Below are positions 52,997 to 61,810 of a stretch of 64,000 bases of DNA, one piece after another. Positions within the stretch are counted from its first letter, which is position 1. Every line of letters starts with the position of its first letter. The notes below the pieces were generated by a model. The model worked only from the letters and a program-made list of their open reading frames with translations, was not told the origin of the DNA and did no database searches. A program made the translations under genes and the position numbers. The DNA comes from CAZAFL01 sp964484465. GTDB lineage: Bacteria; Bacteroidota; Ignavibacteria; UBA10030; SZUA-254. The stretch is from contig CAZAFL010000011.1 of NCBI GenBank assembly GCA_964484465.1, positions 24,347-88,346 on the forward strand. Reading direction: 5' to 3'.

Positions 52997-53022
52997 CAGG
53001 TTGTTTTTCATAACCTGTTTCT
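52997..53022 (+). terminator. second hairpin before thiL
   Basis: CAGGTT (52997-53002) pairs with AACCTG (53012-53017) and TTTCT follows. It may be a backup terminator for the sigma operon. The segment does not match a TPP riboswitch. Confidence 0.4.
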
Positions 53023-53053
53023 GTAAGTTGCGCGATACGCTACACTACCCGTG

Positions 53054-54121
53054 ATGGAGCAGCCACACACACACTTATCGGCAGTTGGTGAATTCGGTCT
53101 CATCGACCGGGTTTCGAAGCTCATCAACATCCGCGTGGACGACGCCACAGTCAACGATAACCTCATCAAAGGACTTGCGGATGATGCAGCGGTCTATCGA
53201 CCGACAGATGGAAAGGTTCAGCTCCTCACCACCGACGTGTTTGTTGAGGGGGTACATTTCGATCTGACATTCACTTCATTCAAACATCTTGGCTGGAAAA
53301 CCATCGCTGCAAATCTCAGCGATATTGCTGCAATGGGAGGTACACCGCGCTACCTTACGGTAGCACTCTCAATCCCTTCGAAGATATCTGTTGAAATGGT
53401 GGAGGAATTTTACGGTGGAGCGGTGTATGCTTGTAAAAAATACTCCTGTCTCATCGTGGGAGGAGATACGACCACTTCGCTGGCAAACATGATGGTTACT
53501 GTATCGCTCATCGGAGAAGCTGAAGGACAGCATGTTATCTATAGAAGAGGAGCAAAGGCCGGAGATTATCTTTGTGTAACTGGTCACTTCGGGGGTTCGC
53601 TTGCCGGATTGAAAATTCTCCAGAGGGAAAAGGAGAGATTTGCACTGTCAACCGAACCGGGAAAATTTCGACCGAACCTGGAGCTGTATAAACAGGCGAT
53701 TGAAAAACATCTCATGCCAAAGCCCCGTCTCGACATCTCGAATATCCTTGTCAACAACATTTCTGTTCATGCGATGATCGATGTCAGCGATGGGCTCGCT
53801 TCCGAGGTTCATCATTTATGCGCCGAGAGTGATGTCGGAGCGGTTATTCATGAGCACAATGTCCCCGTCGAACCTGTTACACAACGCATAGCCGGAGAGT
53901 TCTCCGAATCGCCTGTCACCTATGCTCTTTTTGGAGGTGAAGAGTATGAACTTTTATTTGCCATAAGCGAGGGGGAATACGGCAAGCTTGAACGTCTGAC
54001 GAATGATGTTACGATAGTGGGAAGGGTGACGGAAAAAAATAAGGGTATAGTGGTCGTCCGTGAGAATGGCGAACATGAGCCGCTGCCGTTCGGAGGATGG
54101 GATCATTTTAAGATGAAATAA
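53054..54121 (+). CDS. thiL: thiamine-monophosphate kinase
   Basis: ATP-dependent kinase that makes the cofactor thiamine diphosphate from thiamine monophosphate. 355 aa from ATG 53054 (GTG one codon earlier). AIRS-like fold with GEFGLIDR, GLADDAAVYRP, TTDVFVEGVHFDLTFTSFKHLGWKTIAANLSDIAAMGG, GGDTTTS, IDVSDGLASEVHHL and GGEEYELLF, all characteristic of ThiL. No Shine-Dalgarno is obvious. MFS gene follows after 18 bp. No other thiamine genes are close. Confidence 0.96.
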   Translation: MEQPHTHLSAVGEFGLIDRVSKLINIRVDDATVNDNLIKGLADDAAVYRPTDGKVQLLTTDVFVEGVHFDLTFTSFKHLGWKTIAANLSDIAAMGGTPRYLTVALSIPSKISVEMVEEFYGGAVYACKKYSCLIVGGDTTTSLANMMVTVSLIGEAEGQHVIYRRGAKAGDYLCVTGHFGGSLAGLKILQREKERFALSTEPGKFRPNLELYKQAIEKHLMPKPRLDISNILVNNISVHAMIDVSDGLASEVHHLCAESDVGAVIHEHNVPVEPVTQRIAGEFSESPVTYALFGGEEYELLFAISEGEYGKLERLTNDVTIVGRVTEKNKGIVVVRENGEHEPLPFGGWDHFKMK

Positions 54122-54139
54122 TTTTTCAACAGGGTTATC

Positions 54140-55336
54140 ATGGGCAGGATTCGTAACTTCTTGGGGTTGGAGCGAAATATTCTCGTCATGTTATCCAGCA
54201 TTCTTTTTCTGGGAATGGGTGAAGAGTTGTGGATGCGATTCATGCCCAAGTATTTGGAGGTCATTGGAGCCGGAGCGATGACGATAGGAGTGTACGGGGT
54301 CCTCAAAGATATTCTCGATGCGTTGTATCAATATCCCGGAGGCTGGATTACCGACCGGCTCGGGAGACAACCTGCACTCCTCGTGTTCATCCTTATTGCT
54401 ATCGCCGGTTATATTATTTATTTTCTCGTAAGGTCATGGGTGTGGGTGCTTGTGGGTACGCTGTTCACTGCGGCCTGGGGAAGCCTGACTTCTCCTGCAA
54501 TTTTTGCTATTATTGGTGATAACCTTTCAACCACTAAACGCGCAATCGGTTTCGGCGTACAATCTACACTTAAACGTATCCCGATTGTCATTGCTCCATT
54601 ATTGGGAGGACTTTGTGTCGTTTCTTTAGGAATTGTTGGAGGGGTGAAACTTGGCTTTGGAATTTCCATCGTTCTTGCTGTCGCCGCATTGGTCATCGTC
54701 AAACGATACTACAAGTCGACGCAATCTCCTCACATTGATCGTATGCGCTTCAGTGATATATGGAGAAACTTTGACCCGCGGCTGAAACGGTTATTAATTG
54801 CGGATTGCCTGGTACGGTGGGCTGAAGGTATTCCGGAAGTGTTTATCATCCTGTATGTCGTGAATGTATTGGGGTTCAATTCATTTCAATTCGGGTCGCT
54901 GACAAGCCTCCAGATGCTAACGTCGATCATTGCATATCTTCCACTGGCTAAACTTTCCGACAGGCTAAATCGGAAACCGTTTGTTCTGCTCACGTTCGGG
55001 TTCTTCGCGCTCTTTCCGTTGGCCCTGGCACTTTCGAATAATTTTTCATTGCTGGTTGTTGCATTTATCGTCGGCGGGTTGCGTGAAATTGGAGAGCCGG
55101 CACGAAAAGCAATGATTGTCGATTTTGTCGATGAAAAAAACCGAGGGCGTGGAGTAGGTGTGTATTATCTTATTCGGGGTGTTGTCGTGTTTCCGGCAGC
55201 GTTGCTTGGGGGAATTTTATGGACAATGAATCATCATTACCCTTTTTATGTCGCCTTCGTTGCTGGTATTCTTGGTGTGTGTATCTTTGCAATATGGGGT
55301 TCGAATGATATGAACACATCTCCGGGAGTTATATGA
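54140..55336 (+). CDS. major facilitator superfamily transporter
   Basis: 398 aa, about 12 TM helices. The MFS loop 2-3 signature is GGWITDRLGRQPALL, and the mirrored loop 8-9 version is LAKLSDRLNRKPFVLL. The substrate cannot be read from the sequence. Its stop overlaps the ChrB-like start by 4 bp (ATGA), so the two products probably act together, perhaps in oxyanion or drug efflux. Confidence 0.9.
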   Translation: MGRIRNFLGLERNILVMLSSILFLGMGEELWMRFMPKYLEVIGAGAMTIGVYGVLKDILDALYQYPGGWITDRLGRQPALLVFILIAIAGYIIYFLVRSWVWVLVGTLFTAAWGSLTSPAIFAIIGDNLSTTKRAIGFGVQSTLKRIPIVIAPLLGGLCVVSLGIVGGVKLGFGISIVLAVAALVIVKRYYKSTQSPHIDRMRFSDIWRNFDPRLKRLLIADCLVRWAEGIPEVFIILYVVNVLGFNSFQFGSLTSLQMLTSIIAYLPLAKLSDRLNRKPFVLLTFGFFALFPLALALSNNFSLLVVAFIVGGLREIGEPARKAMIVDFVDEKNRGRGVGVYYLIRGVVVFPAALLGGILWTMNHHYPFYVAFVAGILGVCIFAIWGSNDMNTSPGVI

Positions 55337-55776
55337 AATGGGTAACGAGAGAATACGTTAAAGTTGACAGGGTTGCCTGTCCGTGGCTCATAAAAAAATT
55401 TGTCGACCCCGAGGCCGAGTTTCTTTTTGTTCCCGCCGATGTGGTGCTCGATGTCGCTTCACGCGAACAGGCTGTGCCCTTTGATGTGCCAAACGTAGAA
55501 CTCGGACACATCGATGGTAAATGTAGCTTCGAGGCGATTATTGCTAAATACCGCGTCGATGATCCGGCAATTCACCTTCTGGCAAAAATTGTCCACGGCG
55601 CGGATGTTTCGAATGATCTCTATGGCAGGCCAGAAGCAGCGGGACTCAAGGCAATTGCTGAGGGGTTTCGTTCCCTGGGCTTGGAAAACGACCACGAGAT
55701 TCTCAGAAATGAATTTATTGTATATGACGCACTTTATTCGTATTGTCGACAATTGATTCTCAGGAAGCTGGATTAG
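55333..55776 (+). CDS. ChrB C-terminal-like (chromate resistance family) protein
   Basis: 147 aa. The whole protein matches the Chrome_Resist domain: KWVTREYVKVDRVACPWLIKKFVDPEAEFLFVP, a GKCSFEAIIAKY block and LYSYC near the end. ChrB proteins are linked to chromate sensing or resistance, but stand-alone copies have no proven activity. It is coupled to an MFS transporter, not to ChrA. No ChrA is in the window. Confidence 0.87.
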   Translation: MKWVTREYVKVDRVACPWLIKKFVDPEAEFLFVPADVVLDVASREQAVPFDVPNVELGHIDGKCSFEAIIAKYRVDDPAIHLLAKIVHGADVSNDLYGRPEAAGLKAIAEGFRSLGLENDHEILRNEFIVYDALYSYCRQLILRKLD

Positions 55777-55819
55777 CCGGATTACTATGCCAGCTAATAA
55801 TATTGAGGGAGATAAACTT

Positions 55820-57100
55820 ATGGACACGACACGTCGGCGTTTCATTCGCCAGGTAACACAGGGAGTTATAGGGACCTGGGCATTAACTTCGATTCCCGAA
55901 TACTCTTCAGCCCGGTATATCATTTCAGGTGGGGAGTCAGTCTCGACCGACGATGAATATTTCTGGAACACAGTCCGCGATCAGTTTCCTCTGACCCACG
56001 ACCGGATCTATCTCAACAACGGTACAATCGGGCCGTCTCCGTTTGTAGTACGTGAAGCAGTCAAATCGTCAATTGACAACGTCGATACAAATGGAGAATA
56101 CGGCGGCTGGGAAGTAGCGCGCCCGAAACTTGCAAAATTTGTAAACGTCGATGAGTCGGAAATCTCCCTGACACACAATGTTACGGAAGGGATCAATGTT
56201 ATTGCCGGCGGGCTTCCTTTGAAACGAGGGGACGAAGTCATTCTCACAACGCATGAACATGTCGGCAACGCTCTTCCCTGGCTAAATCGCGCGAAGCTCG
56301 ATGGGGTTGTTCTCAAAGCATTGAAGCCGGCACCGACGGCGAATGAAAATCTGAATCGCATCAGCGACCTTATCAATAAAAATACAAGAGCGATTGCTAT
56401 TCCACACATCACATGCACGGTCGGGCAAGTCTTTCCGGTAAAAGAGATTGCGAAACTCGGTCATGATAAAGGTCTGTGGGTCTTTTTCGATGGCGCCCAT
56501 GGGCCCGGCATGACCATGCTCAATCTTAGAGATATCGATTGTGACTTTTATGCGTCGTGTTGTCATAAATGGATGTGCGGGCCGAAAGGGACAGGATTTC
56601 TCTATGTCCGGAAGGAAATGCTTGATGTTGTACAGGCACGGTGGGTGGGCGGCTACTCGGATAATGGTTGGGATATGACGACAGACCCGCCGGAGTTTAA
56701 GGGATATGTTCCTACGGCACACAGGTATGATTTTGCTACCCAGAATGCTGCTATTTATATCGGGCTTAGTGCCTCGGTTGATTTCCTTTATCATATAGGG
56801 ATGGAAAACATCGTTCGCCGCGGGAAATCGCTCTCCCATTATTTACAACAGGAACTGCTGAAACTTGGCGATAAGGTGGAAATGCTCACGCCCACGGAAG
56901 ATCAATCACGGGGTTTTGTCACCGGCTTCCGCCTGAAAAATATCACTTACGACAGATTTGGTGAACACGCAACGAAAAAGGGGTTTCGTATCAGGTTAGT
57001 AGCCGAAGGCCATCTCAATTCTATCCGAATCTCTACACATATTTATAATAATCAGGATGAGGTGTCGAAGTTTATTGAAGCTGTAAAGGAGGTCGCGTGA
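55820..57100 (+). CDS. Tat-exported class V aminotransferase, isopenicillin N epimerase-like
   Basis: 426 aa from ATG 55820 (GAGGGAG in front; GTG-like upstream frame from 55787). The N-terminal DTTRRRFIRQVTQGVIGTWAL is a twin-arginine signal, so a PLP enzyme is exported folded. The fold-type I domain has LNNGTIGPSP, TEGINVIAGGLPL, DGAHGPGM and the PLP lysine in CCHKWMCGPKGTGFLYV. Family members are epimerases, desulfurases or lyases on amino acids; the reaction here is unknown. The pdxH gene for PLP synthesis is about 0.5 kb downstream on the other strand. Confidence 0.9.
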   Translation: MDTTRRRFIRQVTQGVIGTWALTSIPEYSSARYIISGGESVSTDDEYFWNTVRDQFPLTHDRIYLNNGTIGPSPFVVREAVKSSIDNVDTNGEYGGWEVARPKLAKFVNVDESEISLTHNVTEGINVIAGGLPLKRGDEVILTTHEHVGNALPWLNRAKLDGVVLKALKPAPTANENLNRISDLINKNTRAIAIPHITCTVGQVFPVKEIAKLGHDKGLWVFFDGAHGPGMTMLNLRDIDCDFYASCCHKWMCGPKGTGFLYVRKEMLDVVQARWVGGYSDNGWDMTTDPPEFKGYVPTAHRYDFATQNAAIYIGLSASVDFLYHIGMENIVRRGKSLSHYLQQELLKLGDKVEMLTPTEDQSRGFVTGFRLKNITYDRFGEHATKKGFRIRLVAEGHLNSIRISTHIYNNQDEVSKFIEAVKEVA

Positions 57101-57187
57101 GATGTTGATCCATGAACGCGTACCGGCAAACTGGAAATTTATTATGTTGCCTCATCACACTACTCATAACTCAACGAAGGGTTACCC

Positions 57188-57607
57188 ATGAAATACATTT
57201 TCTGTGCTTTGTTCCTGTTACCGTTAATCTGCGGCATAGCCAACGCTCAGCAAGATCATCCATACAAAGTAGTTTTCGACCTGACCAGCAAGGACACCCT
57301 CGACCAGAAAGCAATGCTGCGGTGGATCAAAGAGGTTTCCGATGTCAGCCCCAATGTCCAGATGGAAGTTGTTATGTATGCCAAAGGTTTCGAGCTGGTG
57401 ATGCCGGAGCGGTCCTCGTTTACTGCGGAAGTAAAAGAAGCGATGAAAAACCCGAACGTCTCCTTCAAAGTTTGCCAGCTTGCGTTAAAGAACAACAAAG
57501 TGGACAAGAATCAATTACTTCCCGGCGTAGAAACGGTTCCGGATGGTATTCATGAGATCGTGTTGAAACAGCAGGATCAGTGGGGATACATCAAAGTCAT
57601 GCACTGA
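57188..57607 (+). CDS. secreted DsrE-family protein
   Basis: 139 aa with a Sec signal peptide (FCALFLLPLICGIANAQ) and a DsrE-fold domain: YKVVFDLTSKDTLDQKAMLRWIKEVSD, EVVMYAKGFELVMPERS and FKVCQLALKNNKVDKNQLLPGVETVPDGIHEIVLKQQDQWGYIK. The Cys in KVCQLAL matches the conserved cysteine of this family. Exported DsrE proteins of this type are common but uncharacterised. Confidence 0.85.
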   Translation: MKYIFCALFLLPLICGIANAQQDHPYKVVFDLTSKDTLDQKAMLRWIKEVSDVSPNVQMEVVMYAKGFELVMPERSSFTAEVKEAMKNPNVSFKVCQLALKNNKVDKNQLLPGVETVPDGIHEIVLKQQDQWGYIKVMH

Positions 57608-57646
57608 TACTGTGAACGGCGACAAGTCTTCGGGGTCATGTGTTTG

Positions 57647-58270
57647 TTACGGTGACAGCCTGTTGATTGTCCATGATCCTTTTTTCGAAGAGGTGTACAG
57701 GATCCTGTCGTGTAATCGTCCCGCTCTTCCTTGCCAGAATTCGATTGTTGAGGGTTTCAATATAAATCCGCCCCAGCGATCAGGACGCGGAACGAGCTTG
57801 TTCTTGAAACGTTTGCGCAGCCGAGTCACAATTTTTTCAAGCGCTTCTCGGCTTTCGATGAAAGCGCTTTGCTGGGAAGCGAGAGCGCTCAATTGACTAT
57901 CGCGGGGCCTTGTGCGAAAGTATGCGTCGGATTCTGCTGCAGATAACCGGTGCACCTTCCCTTCAATCCTTACCTGCCGGTGCAATTTTTCCCAATAGAA
58001 GGCCAGAGCAGCATAAGGGTTGGCGGAGAGATCCTTTCCTTTCCGGCTGTTGTAATTTGTAAAGAAAACGAATCCACGTCGGTCAACCTGCTTGAGTAGT
58101 ACTAGCCGGGCAGAAGGCTTGCCTCCTCGAGTTGCTGTTGCGAGAGTCATTGATTCGGGCGTTGGAATGCGCGCTGCACGGGCATTGGCAAACCAGCCGT
58201 TGAATTGCTCAATTGGATCCGGATGAACCGTTCGCTCGTCCAGTGTTTTCAGAATATTTTTTTTGTACAT
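57647..58270 (-). CDS. pdxH: pyridoxamine 5'-phosphate oxidase
   Basis: FMN enzyme that makes PLP. 207 aa from ATG 58270 (TTG 58288 is an alternative). Family blocks: MTLATATRGGKPSARLVLLKQVDRRGFVFFTNYNSRKG, LAFYWEKLHRQVRIEGKVHRL, and C-terminal WQGRAGRLHDRI and WTINRLSP. Converges with the DsrE gene. Confidence 0.96.
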   Translation of the reverse strand: MYKKNILKTLDERTVHPDPIEQFNGWFANARAARIPTPESMTLATATRGGKPSARLVLLKQVDRRGFVFFTNYNSRKGKDLSANPYAALAFYWEKLHRQVRIEGKVHRLSAAESDAYFRTRPRDSQLSALASQQSAFIESREALEKIVTRLRKRFKNKLVPRPDRWGGFILKPSTIEFWQGRAGRLHDRILYTSSKKGSWTINRLSP

Positions 58271-58350
58271 TCGTCCGGGAATAATCAATGTTTATCAATA
58301 TACTTATTTAATACTCGTATCTCAAAGTTCAGTCTTAAGAAGGATTGTTT

Positions 58351-58836
58351 ATGAGTGATATCGGGAAGGAATTTCTCGTCGTCAGCCGGCAACGATTGTT
58401 GAAGGAATATTTACCCAAAATACAAACATGTTTTGACCAGCTCACAGATGAAGATATCTGGTGGCGGGCACATGAAACAGATAACAGTATCGGCAATCTT
58501 GTCCTTCACCTTACCGGGAACATCCGGCAATGGATTTTGAACGGCATCGGCGGCATGAATGAAGCTCGTGACAGACCCCGAGAATTCGGTGAGCGCACAC
58601 AGATTCCCCAAAAAGAACTTCTTTCAAAATTTGAACAGACACTTCTTGAAGCGGATAAAACGCTTGAGCAATTCGATTCCTCAAAACTGCTTGAGGTACG
58701 ACATTTTCAAAAGTGGGATTACACCTGTTTATACGCAATCTCGCATGTTGTCGAGCATGTGGCGCAGCACATGGGACAGATAATTTATATTACCAAGCTT
58801 CGTAAAGCGGTGGACCTGAAATTCTTCAATTTGTAA
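58351..58836 (+). CDS. DinB-family (DUF1572-like) putative metal-dependent protein
   Basis: 161 aa, four-helix bundle. Likely metal histidines are in NLVLHLTGNIRQW and in HVVEHVAQHMGQI. DinB/YfiT-like proteins include thiol S-transferases, but this one is unassigned. ATG 58351 has AAGAAGGA in front. Its 3' end overlaps the convergent rluE end by 11 bp. Confidence 0.8.
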   Translation: MSDIGKEFLVVSRQRLLKEYLPKIQTCFDQLTDEDIWWRAHETDNSIGNLVLHLTGNIRQWILNGIGGMNEARDRPREFGERTQIPQKELLSKFEQTLLEADKTLEQFDSSKLLEVRHFQKWDYTCLYAISHVVEHVAQHMGQIIYITKLRKAVDLKFFNL

Positions 58837-59479
58837 CTTCTCGTTTCAGGAACTGACGGAGCTTTACGATCTCACTGATAGTGAGTTCCCGATGTTCACC
58901 CGGATGCAATCCATTGATCGTTAAGTTTGCAATAGCGGTGCGGACGAGCCGCAGTGTTGGATGTCCGACCGCTGCTGTCATTTTGCGCACTTGGCGGTTT
59001 CTTCCTTCATGTAAGGTTATTTCCAGCCAGGCAGTCGGAATATTTTTTCTGAACCGAATTGGAACAGGCCTCGGCGCCAGTTCAGGGTTATTTTTCAAGA
59101 GAATCACTTCTGCGGTGAGGGTTTTCTTCCTTTCGATAATGACGCCAGTACGAAGCAGGCGAAGTGTCTGCTCGTTCGGAATATTCTCGACTTGCACAAG
59201 GTATGTACGGGGGTGTCCGTAGCATGGTTCGAGCAATATGTGTTTGAGAGCGCCGTCGTTTGTAAGTAAGACAAGTCCCTCACTATCTGCGTCAATTCTC
59301 CCTGCCGGATACACGTCCCCGGGAAATGGGCCAAACTGCGCCATTGTTCTCCTTCCGCCCGAATCAGAAAATTGGCACAACACGCCATACGGTTTGTTAA
59401 AAAGGAAATAGCGGAAATGTTTGTGATTCATCTCAACAACATAGGAATTTTCATTGCGGAGTTCAAGAGAAAATGACAT
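58826..59479 (-). CDS. 23S rRNA pseudouridine synthase, RluE-like
   Basis: 217 aa, the length of E. coli RluE. RsuA-family catalytic loop AGRIDADSEGLVLLTNDG with the active Asp, NKPYGVLCQFSD, and HEGRNRQVRKMTAAVGHPTLRLVR. There is no S4 domain, as in RluE. It would convert one uridine of 23S rRNA; the exact site is inferred from the family. Diverges from the thioredoxin gene by 29 bp. Confidence 0.9.
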   Translation of the reverse strand: MSFSLELRNENSYVVEMNHKHFRYFLFNKPYGVLCQFSDSGGRRTMAQFGPFPGDVYPAGRIDADSEGLVLLTNDGALKHILLEPCYGHPRTYLVQVENIPNEQTLRLLRTGVIIERKKTLTAEVILLKNNPELAPRPVPIRFRKNIPTAWLEITLHEGRNRQVRKMTAAVGHPTLRLVRTAIANLTINGLHPGEHRELTISEIVKLRQFLKREVTN

Positions 59480-59508
59480 ATTGCAATGTCATGAACGATT
59501 AATTTCGC

Positions 59509-60072
59509 ATGGAAAAAGGGAAAAAACATAAAATTTTTGTTACGCTGAATACCATTTCAGCGATCGTCATAGTCGTGCTTCTTTTCCATCACCGTGAACG
59601 ATTTTATGCAATGGTGCACCCCCGGGGTAAAGAGCTTGTTCAAAATTTCGCTCCGGAGCTGGCGGCAGGCTCATGGATAAATTCTGAGCCGCTGAAACTA
59701 TCTGATTTGAAAGGGAAAGTTGTTGTTCTCGATTTCTGGACATTCGACTGTATCAACTGCCGTCATGTACTGCCCGTAATCAACGATTGGTTTGAAAAAT
59801 ATAGCAACCGTGGAGTCGTGATCATCGGCGTGCATACACCAGAAACTGCAGAGGAAGAGAACCTTTCATCCTTACAGTCGTTCATCAAGGAATGGAAGAT
59901 TAAATATCCGGTACTCACCGATAACGCGTACCACACGTGGAATCGGTACAGCACGCAGTTCTGGCCCTCAACAGTACTGATCGATAAAAAGGGAATGATT
60001 CGGGAATTTCATGTCGGAGAGCTCGGCTATTCTTCTCTTGAAGAAAAACTTCAAGATATATTACATGAATGA
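59509..60072 (+). CDS. membrane-anchored thioredoxin-like protein (TlpA/DipZ type)
   Basis: 187 aa with an N-terminal TM anchor (about 9-27) and a periplasmic thioredoxin fold. The redox motif is C81-x2-C84 in DFWTFDCINCRHVLPVI, and FWPSTVLIDKKGMI has the cis-Pro region. The CxNC pattern and TFDCINC resemble the C-terminal domain of DipZ and NHL-repeat thiol proteins. It may reduce or oxidise periplasmic cysteines, for instance of cytochromes. Overlaps the CPXCG gene by 8 bp. Confidence 0.9.
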   Translation: MEKGKKHKIFVTLNTISAIVIVVLLFHHRERFYAMVHPRGKELVQNFAPELAAGSWINSEPLKLSDLKGKVVVLDFWTFDCINCRHVLPVINDWFEKYSNRGVVIIGVHTPETAEEENLSSLQSFIKEWKIKYPVLTDNAYHTWNRYSTQFWPSTVLIDKKGMIREFHVGELGYSSLEEKLQDILHE

Positions 60073-60256
60073 CCTCGTTACTGTCTATTACCCGTGTGCA
60101 TACTGTGGTGAGGAAAATGAAACCTCTGTAGACTCTTCGGCAGGGAGTCCGCAATCATATATTGAAGACTGCTCGGTCTGCTGCCGGCCGAATACGCTCC
60201 ACATAACAATACTATCCGAGGGAAGTGTCAATCTGCGGGTTGAGTTTGAGGGTTAA
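60065..60256 (+). CDS. CPXCG-motif cysteine-rich small protein
   Basis: 63 aa. CAYCGEEN near the N-terminus and DCSVCCRPNTLHI in the middle match the small cysteine-rich CPXCG family, usually a zinc-binding protein of unknown function. ATG 60065 overlaps the thioredoxin gene's end, which suggests coupling. Confidence 0.85.
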   Translation: MNDLVTVYYPCAYCGEENETSVDSSAGSPQSYIEDCSVCCRPNTLHITILSEGSVNLRVEFEG

Positions 60257-60403
60257 TCCTTCCTTTTAAGCTAATTTCTCTCCTGTTTGCATTTTCAGCC
60301 GCTCGTTTGGGTGATACACCCGACATATTGTGCGCATGCGCACAGCGCAAGGTTGGAGTTTTATCTTTATTGCGGTGTAATTAAAAATGAAGGAAAACTA
60401 TCG

Positions 60404-60553
60404 ATGAGAAAACGATATCTTCTTACACCGTTAACGTACACCCAGCGAATGTTCTTTGAATATTTGCTCCTGTCCGAAATGGACAAGCAAAACTGGTACG
60501 GGATAGTTTTTCTCAATCTCTGGAAAACGGAAGGTATTATCAGTATTCAATAA
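60404..60553 (+). CDS. 49-aa small ORF
   Basis: Short coding candidate: RKRYLLTPLTYTQRMFFEYL, with two aromatic clusters and a basic start. It has AAGGAAAA before the ATG. The stop overlaps the next small ORF as TAATG, an arrangement used by real gene pairs in this window. Family unknown. Confidence 0.45.
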   Translation: MRKRYLLTPLTYTQRMFFEYLLLSEMDKQNWYGIVFLNLWKTEGIISIQ

Positions 60554-60705
60554 TGCAACTTGCCATGAAAACATTTACTTTAACAGCGTTTCTTACCGGA
60601 CTTCTTGTTTTGCCATTCGTTCTCGGCAGGCGCCATGCTTACAAAACTGCTGGGCAATCGGATGAAGACAGACGGTACGATATCGACGATTATATCGAAA
60701 ACTAA
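60553..60705 (+). CDS. 50-aa small membrane protein candidate
   Basis: ATG shares the last A of the preceding TAA. Residues about 5-25 (MKTFTLTAFLTGLLVLPFVLG) are hydrophobic, a single TM or signal peptide. The remainder is hydrophilic and acidic (DEDRRYDIDDYIEN). It ends 20 bp before a strong terminator. Not recognised. Confidence 0.5.
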   Translation: MQLAMKTFTLTAFLTGLLVLPFVLGRRHAYKTAGQSDEDRRYDIDDYIEN

Positions 60706-60725
60706 AAAATACTCCTCCAAAGAAG

Positions 60726-60789
60726 ACTGAACGTCTTGGTGTGCTTATGAAGGACACCCTCTTTCTCACACCCGGCGTTCAGTTTTTTT
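60726..60789 (+). terminator. long rho-independent terminator after the small ORFs
   Basis: ACTGAACG (60726-60733) pairs with CGTTCAGT (60776-60783); inside, GGTGTG pairs with CACACC. A run of seven T follows from 60783. It sits between the small ORF and the convergent SPFH gene and may serve both. Confidence 0.8.
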
Positions 60790-60791
60790 AT

Positions 60792-61682
60792 TCATTTCGT
60801 GTCGAGAATAATAGGCAAGCCATCTTTTCCGCTTCCAACGATCACAACCTTCGTATTGTTTGACTCGGCGATTTTCATTGTCGCTTCGATTCCTTTCCAT
60901 TTCAATAGAGGGTCGCTGATTCCTTGTGCTACGATCTTATTGAAATCGGAAATCCCCTGTGCTTCAATCCGTTTCCGGTCAGCCTCCTGCTTTTCTTTTG
61001 TCAGAATAAACTGCATCCGCTGACTTTCCTGGTCGGCGCGAAGCTTTTCTTCAATTGAAGCTGTTAATCCCGCAGGGAGGCCGACTTTCCTCAGAGGAGT
61101 GGTTTCAATTGCTATTCCTCTTGGCTCGACGAGCAGTTTCAGGTCCTTAAGTATGACTTGCGCGAGAATTTCCCGTTCCGATGTATATAACGCTTTTGCC
61201 TCATATCCTGCCGTGACGCCTCTGCTGACAGAGCGGAACTGCGGTTCGAGGAGGATTCGCACATAATCCTCACCAACAGTTTTGTATACTTCCGCCGCAC
61301 GTTCCGGGTCGAGATGATATAAAGCACTCAATTCCAGTTCAATGGTTAACCCTTCCTTCGAAGGCACATCCATTACTTCTTTTATCTCTTGCGTCTGGAT
61401 AGACATTTTGACAACCCTCGCCAGCGGATTGACAAAATTAATCCCAGCCTTCAGTGTTGATTCCTGCACGTTGCCAAACACATCAACGATCCCGACGTGT
61501 CCTGCCGGGATTACGGTAAAACATTGTGTGAGGGCAATGGCAGCAGCTAATCCCATAATCACTCCACTTACAAACATAGCGGTTCGGAACATAATGTTCT
61601 GCTGATGGATGACTTTTTTCCGCGCTGCAGACCACGCAAAAAAAGCAATGACCGCTACGATGAAAAAGAATACGAAAGCCAT
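60792..61682 (-). CDS. SPFH/prohibitin-family membrane protein
   Basis: 296 aa. TM helices lie at about 2-18 and 34-52. The band-7 domain has TVIPAGHVGIVDVFGNVQESTLKAGINFVNPLA and VRILLEPQFRSVSRGVTAGYEAKALYTSEREIL; the C-terminal coiled coil has LRADQESQRMQFILTKEKQEADRKRIEAQG. Prohibitin-like proteins form membrane microdomains that often control proteases. AAGGAGGAATT precedes the ATG. Confidence 0.93.
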   Translation of the reverse strand: MAFVFFFIVAVIAFFAWSAARKKVIHQQNIMFRTAMFVSGVIMGLAAAIALTQCFTVIPAGHVGIVDVFGNVQESTLKAGINFVNPLARVVKMSIQTQEIKEVMDVPSKEGLTIELELSALYHLDPERAAEVYKTVGEDYVRILLEPQFRSVSRGVTAGYEAKALYTSEREILAQVILKDLKLLVEPRGIAIETTPLRKVGLPAGLTASIEEKLRADQESQRMQFILTKEKQEADRKRIEAQGISDFNKIVAQGISDPLLKWKGIEATMKIAESNNTKVVIVGSGKDGLPIILDTK

Positions 61683-61810
61683 AATTCCTCCTTGCTGTCA
61701 GGAAATGTCAATTGTGGTGGATTGTGAAAGATGCTGCAATGAAAGTAAAGAAGTCTCCGGTTAAATGCAATGTGCGAAAACCCAAAGCACCCGCTCATTT
61801 TGGATTCCTA

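Noticed and set aside
52898..53053. Possible TPP riboswitch in front of thiL
   Set aside because: The only resemblance is GGACCTGACG; the conserved CTGAGA and ACCTGATCTGG-type elements are absent, and the segment is better explained by two terminator-like hairpins.
60287..60403. N-terminal extension giving an 88-aa ORF
   Set aside because: The first 39 codons lack a ribosome binding site, while ATG 60404 has AAGGAAAA in front.
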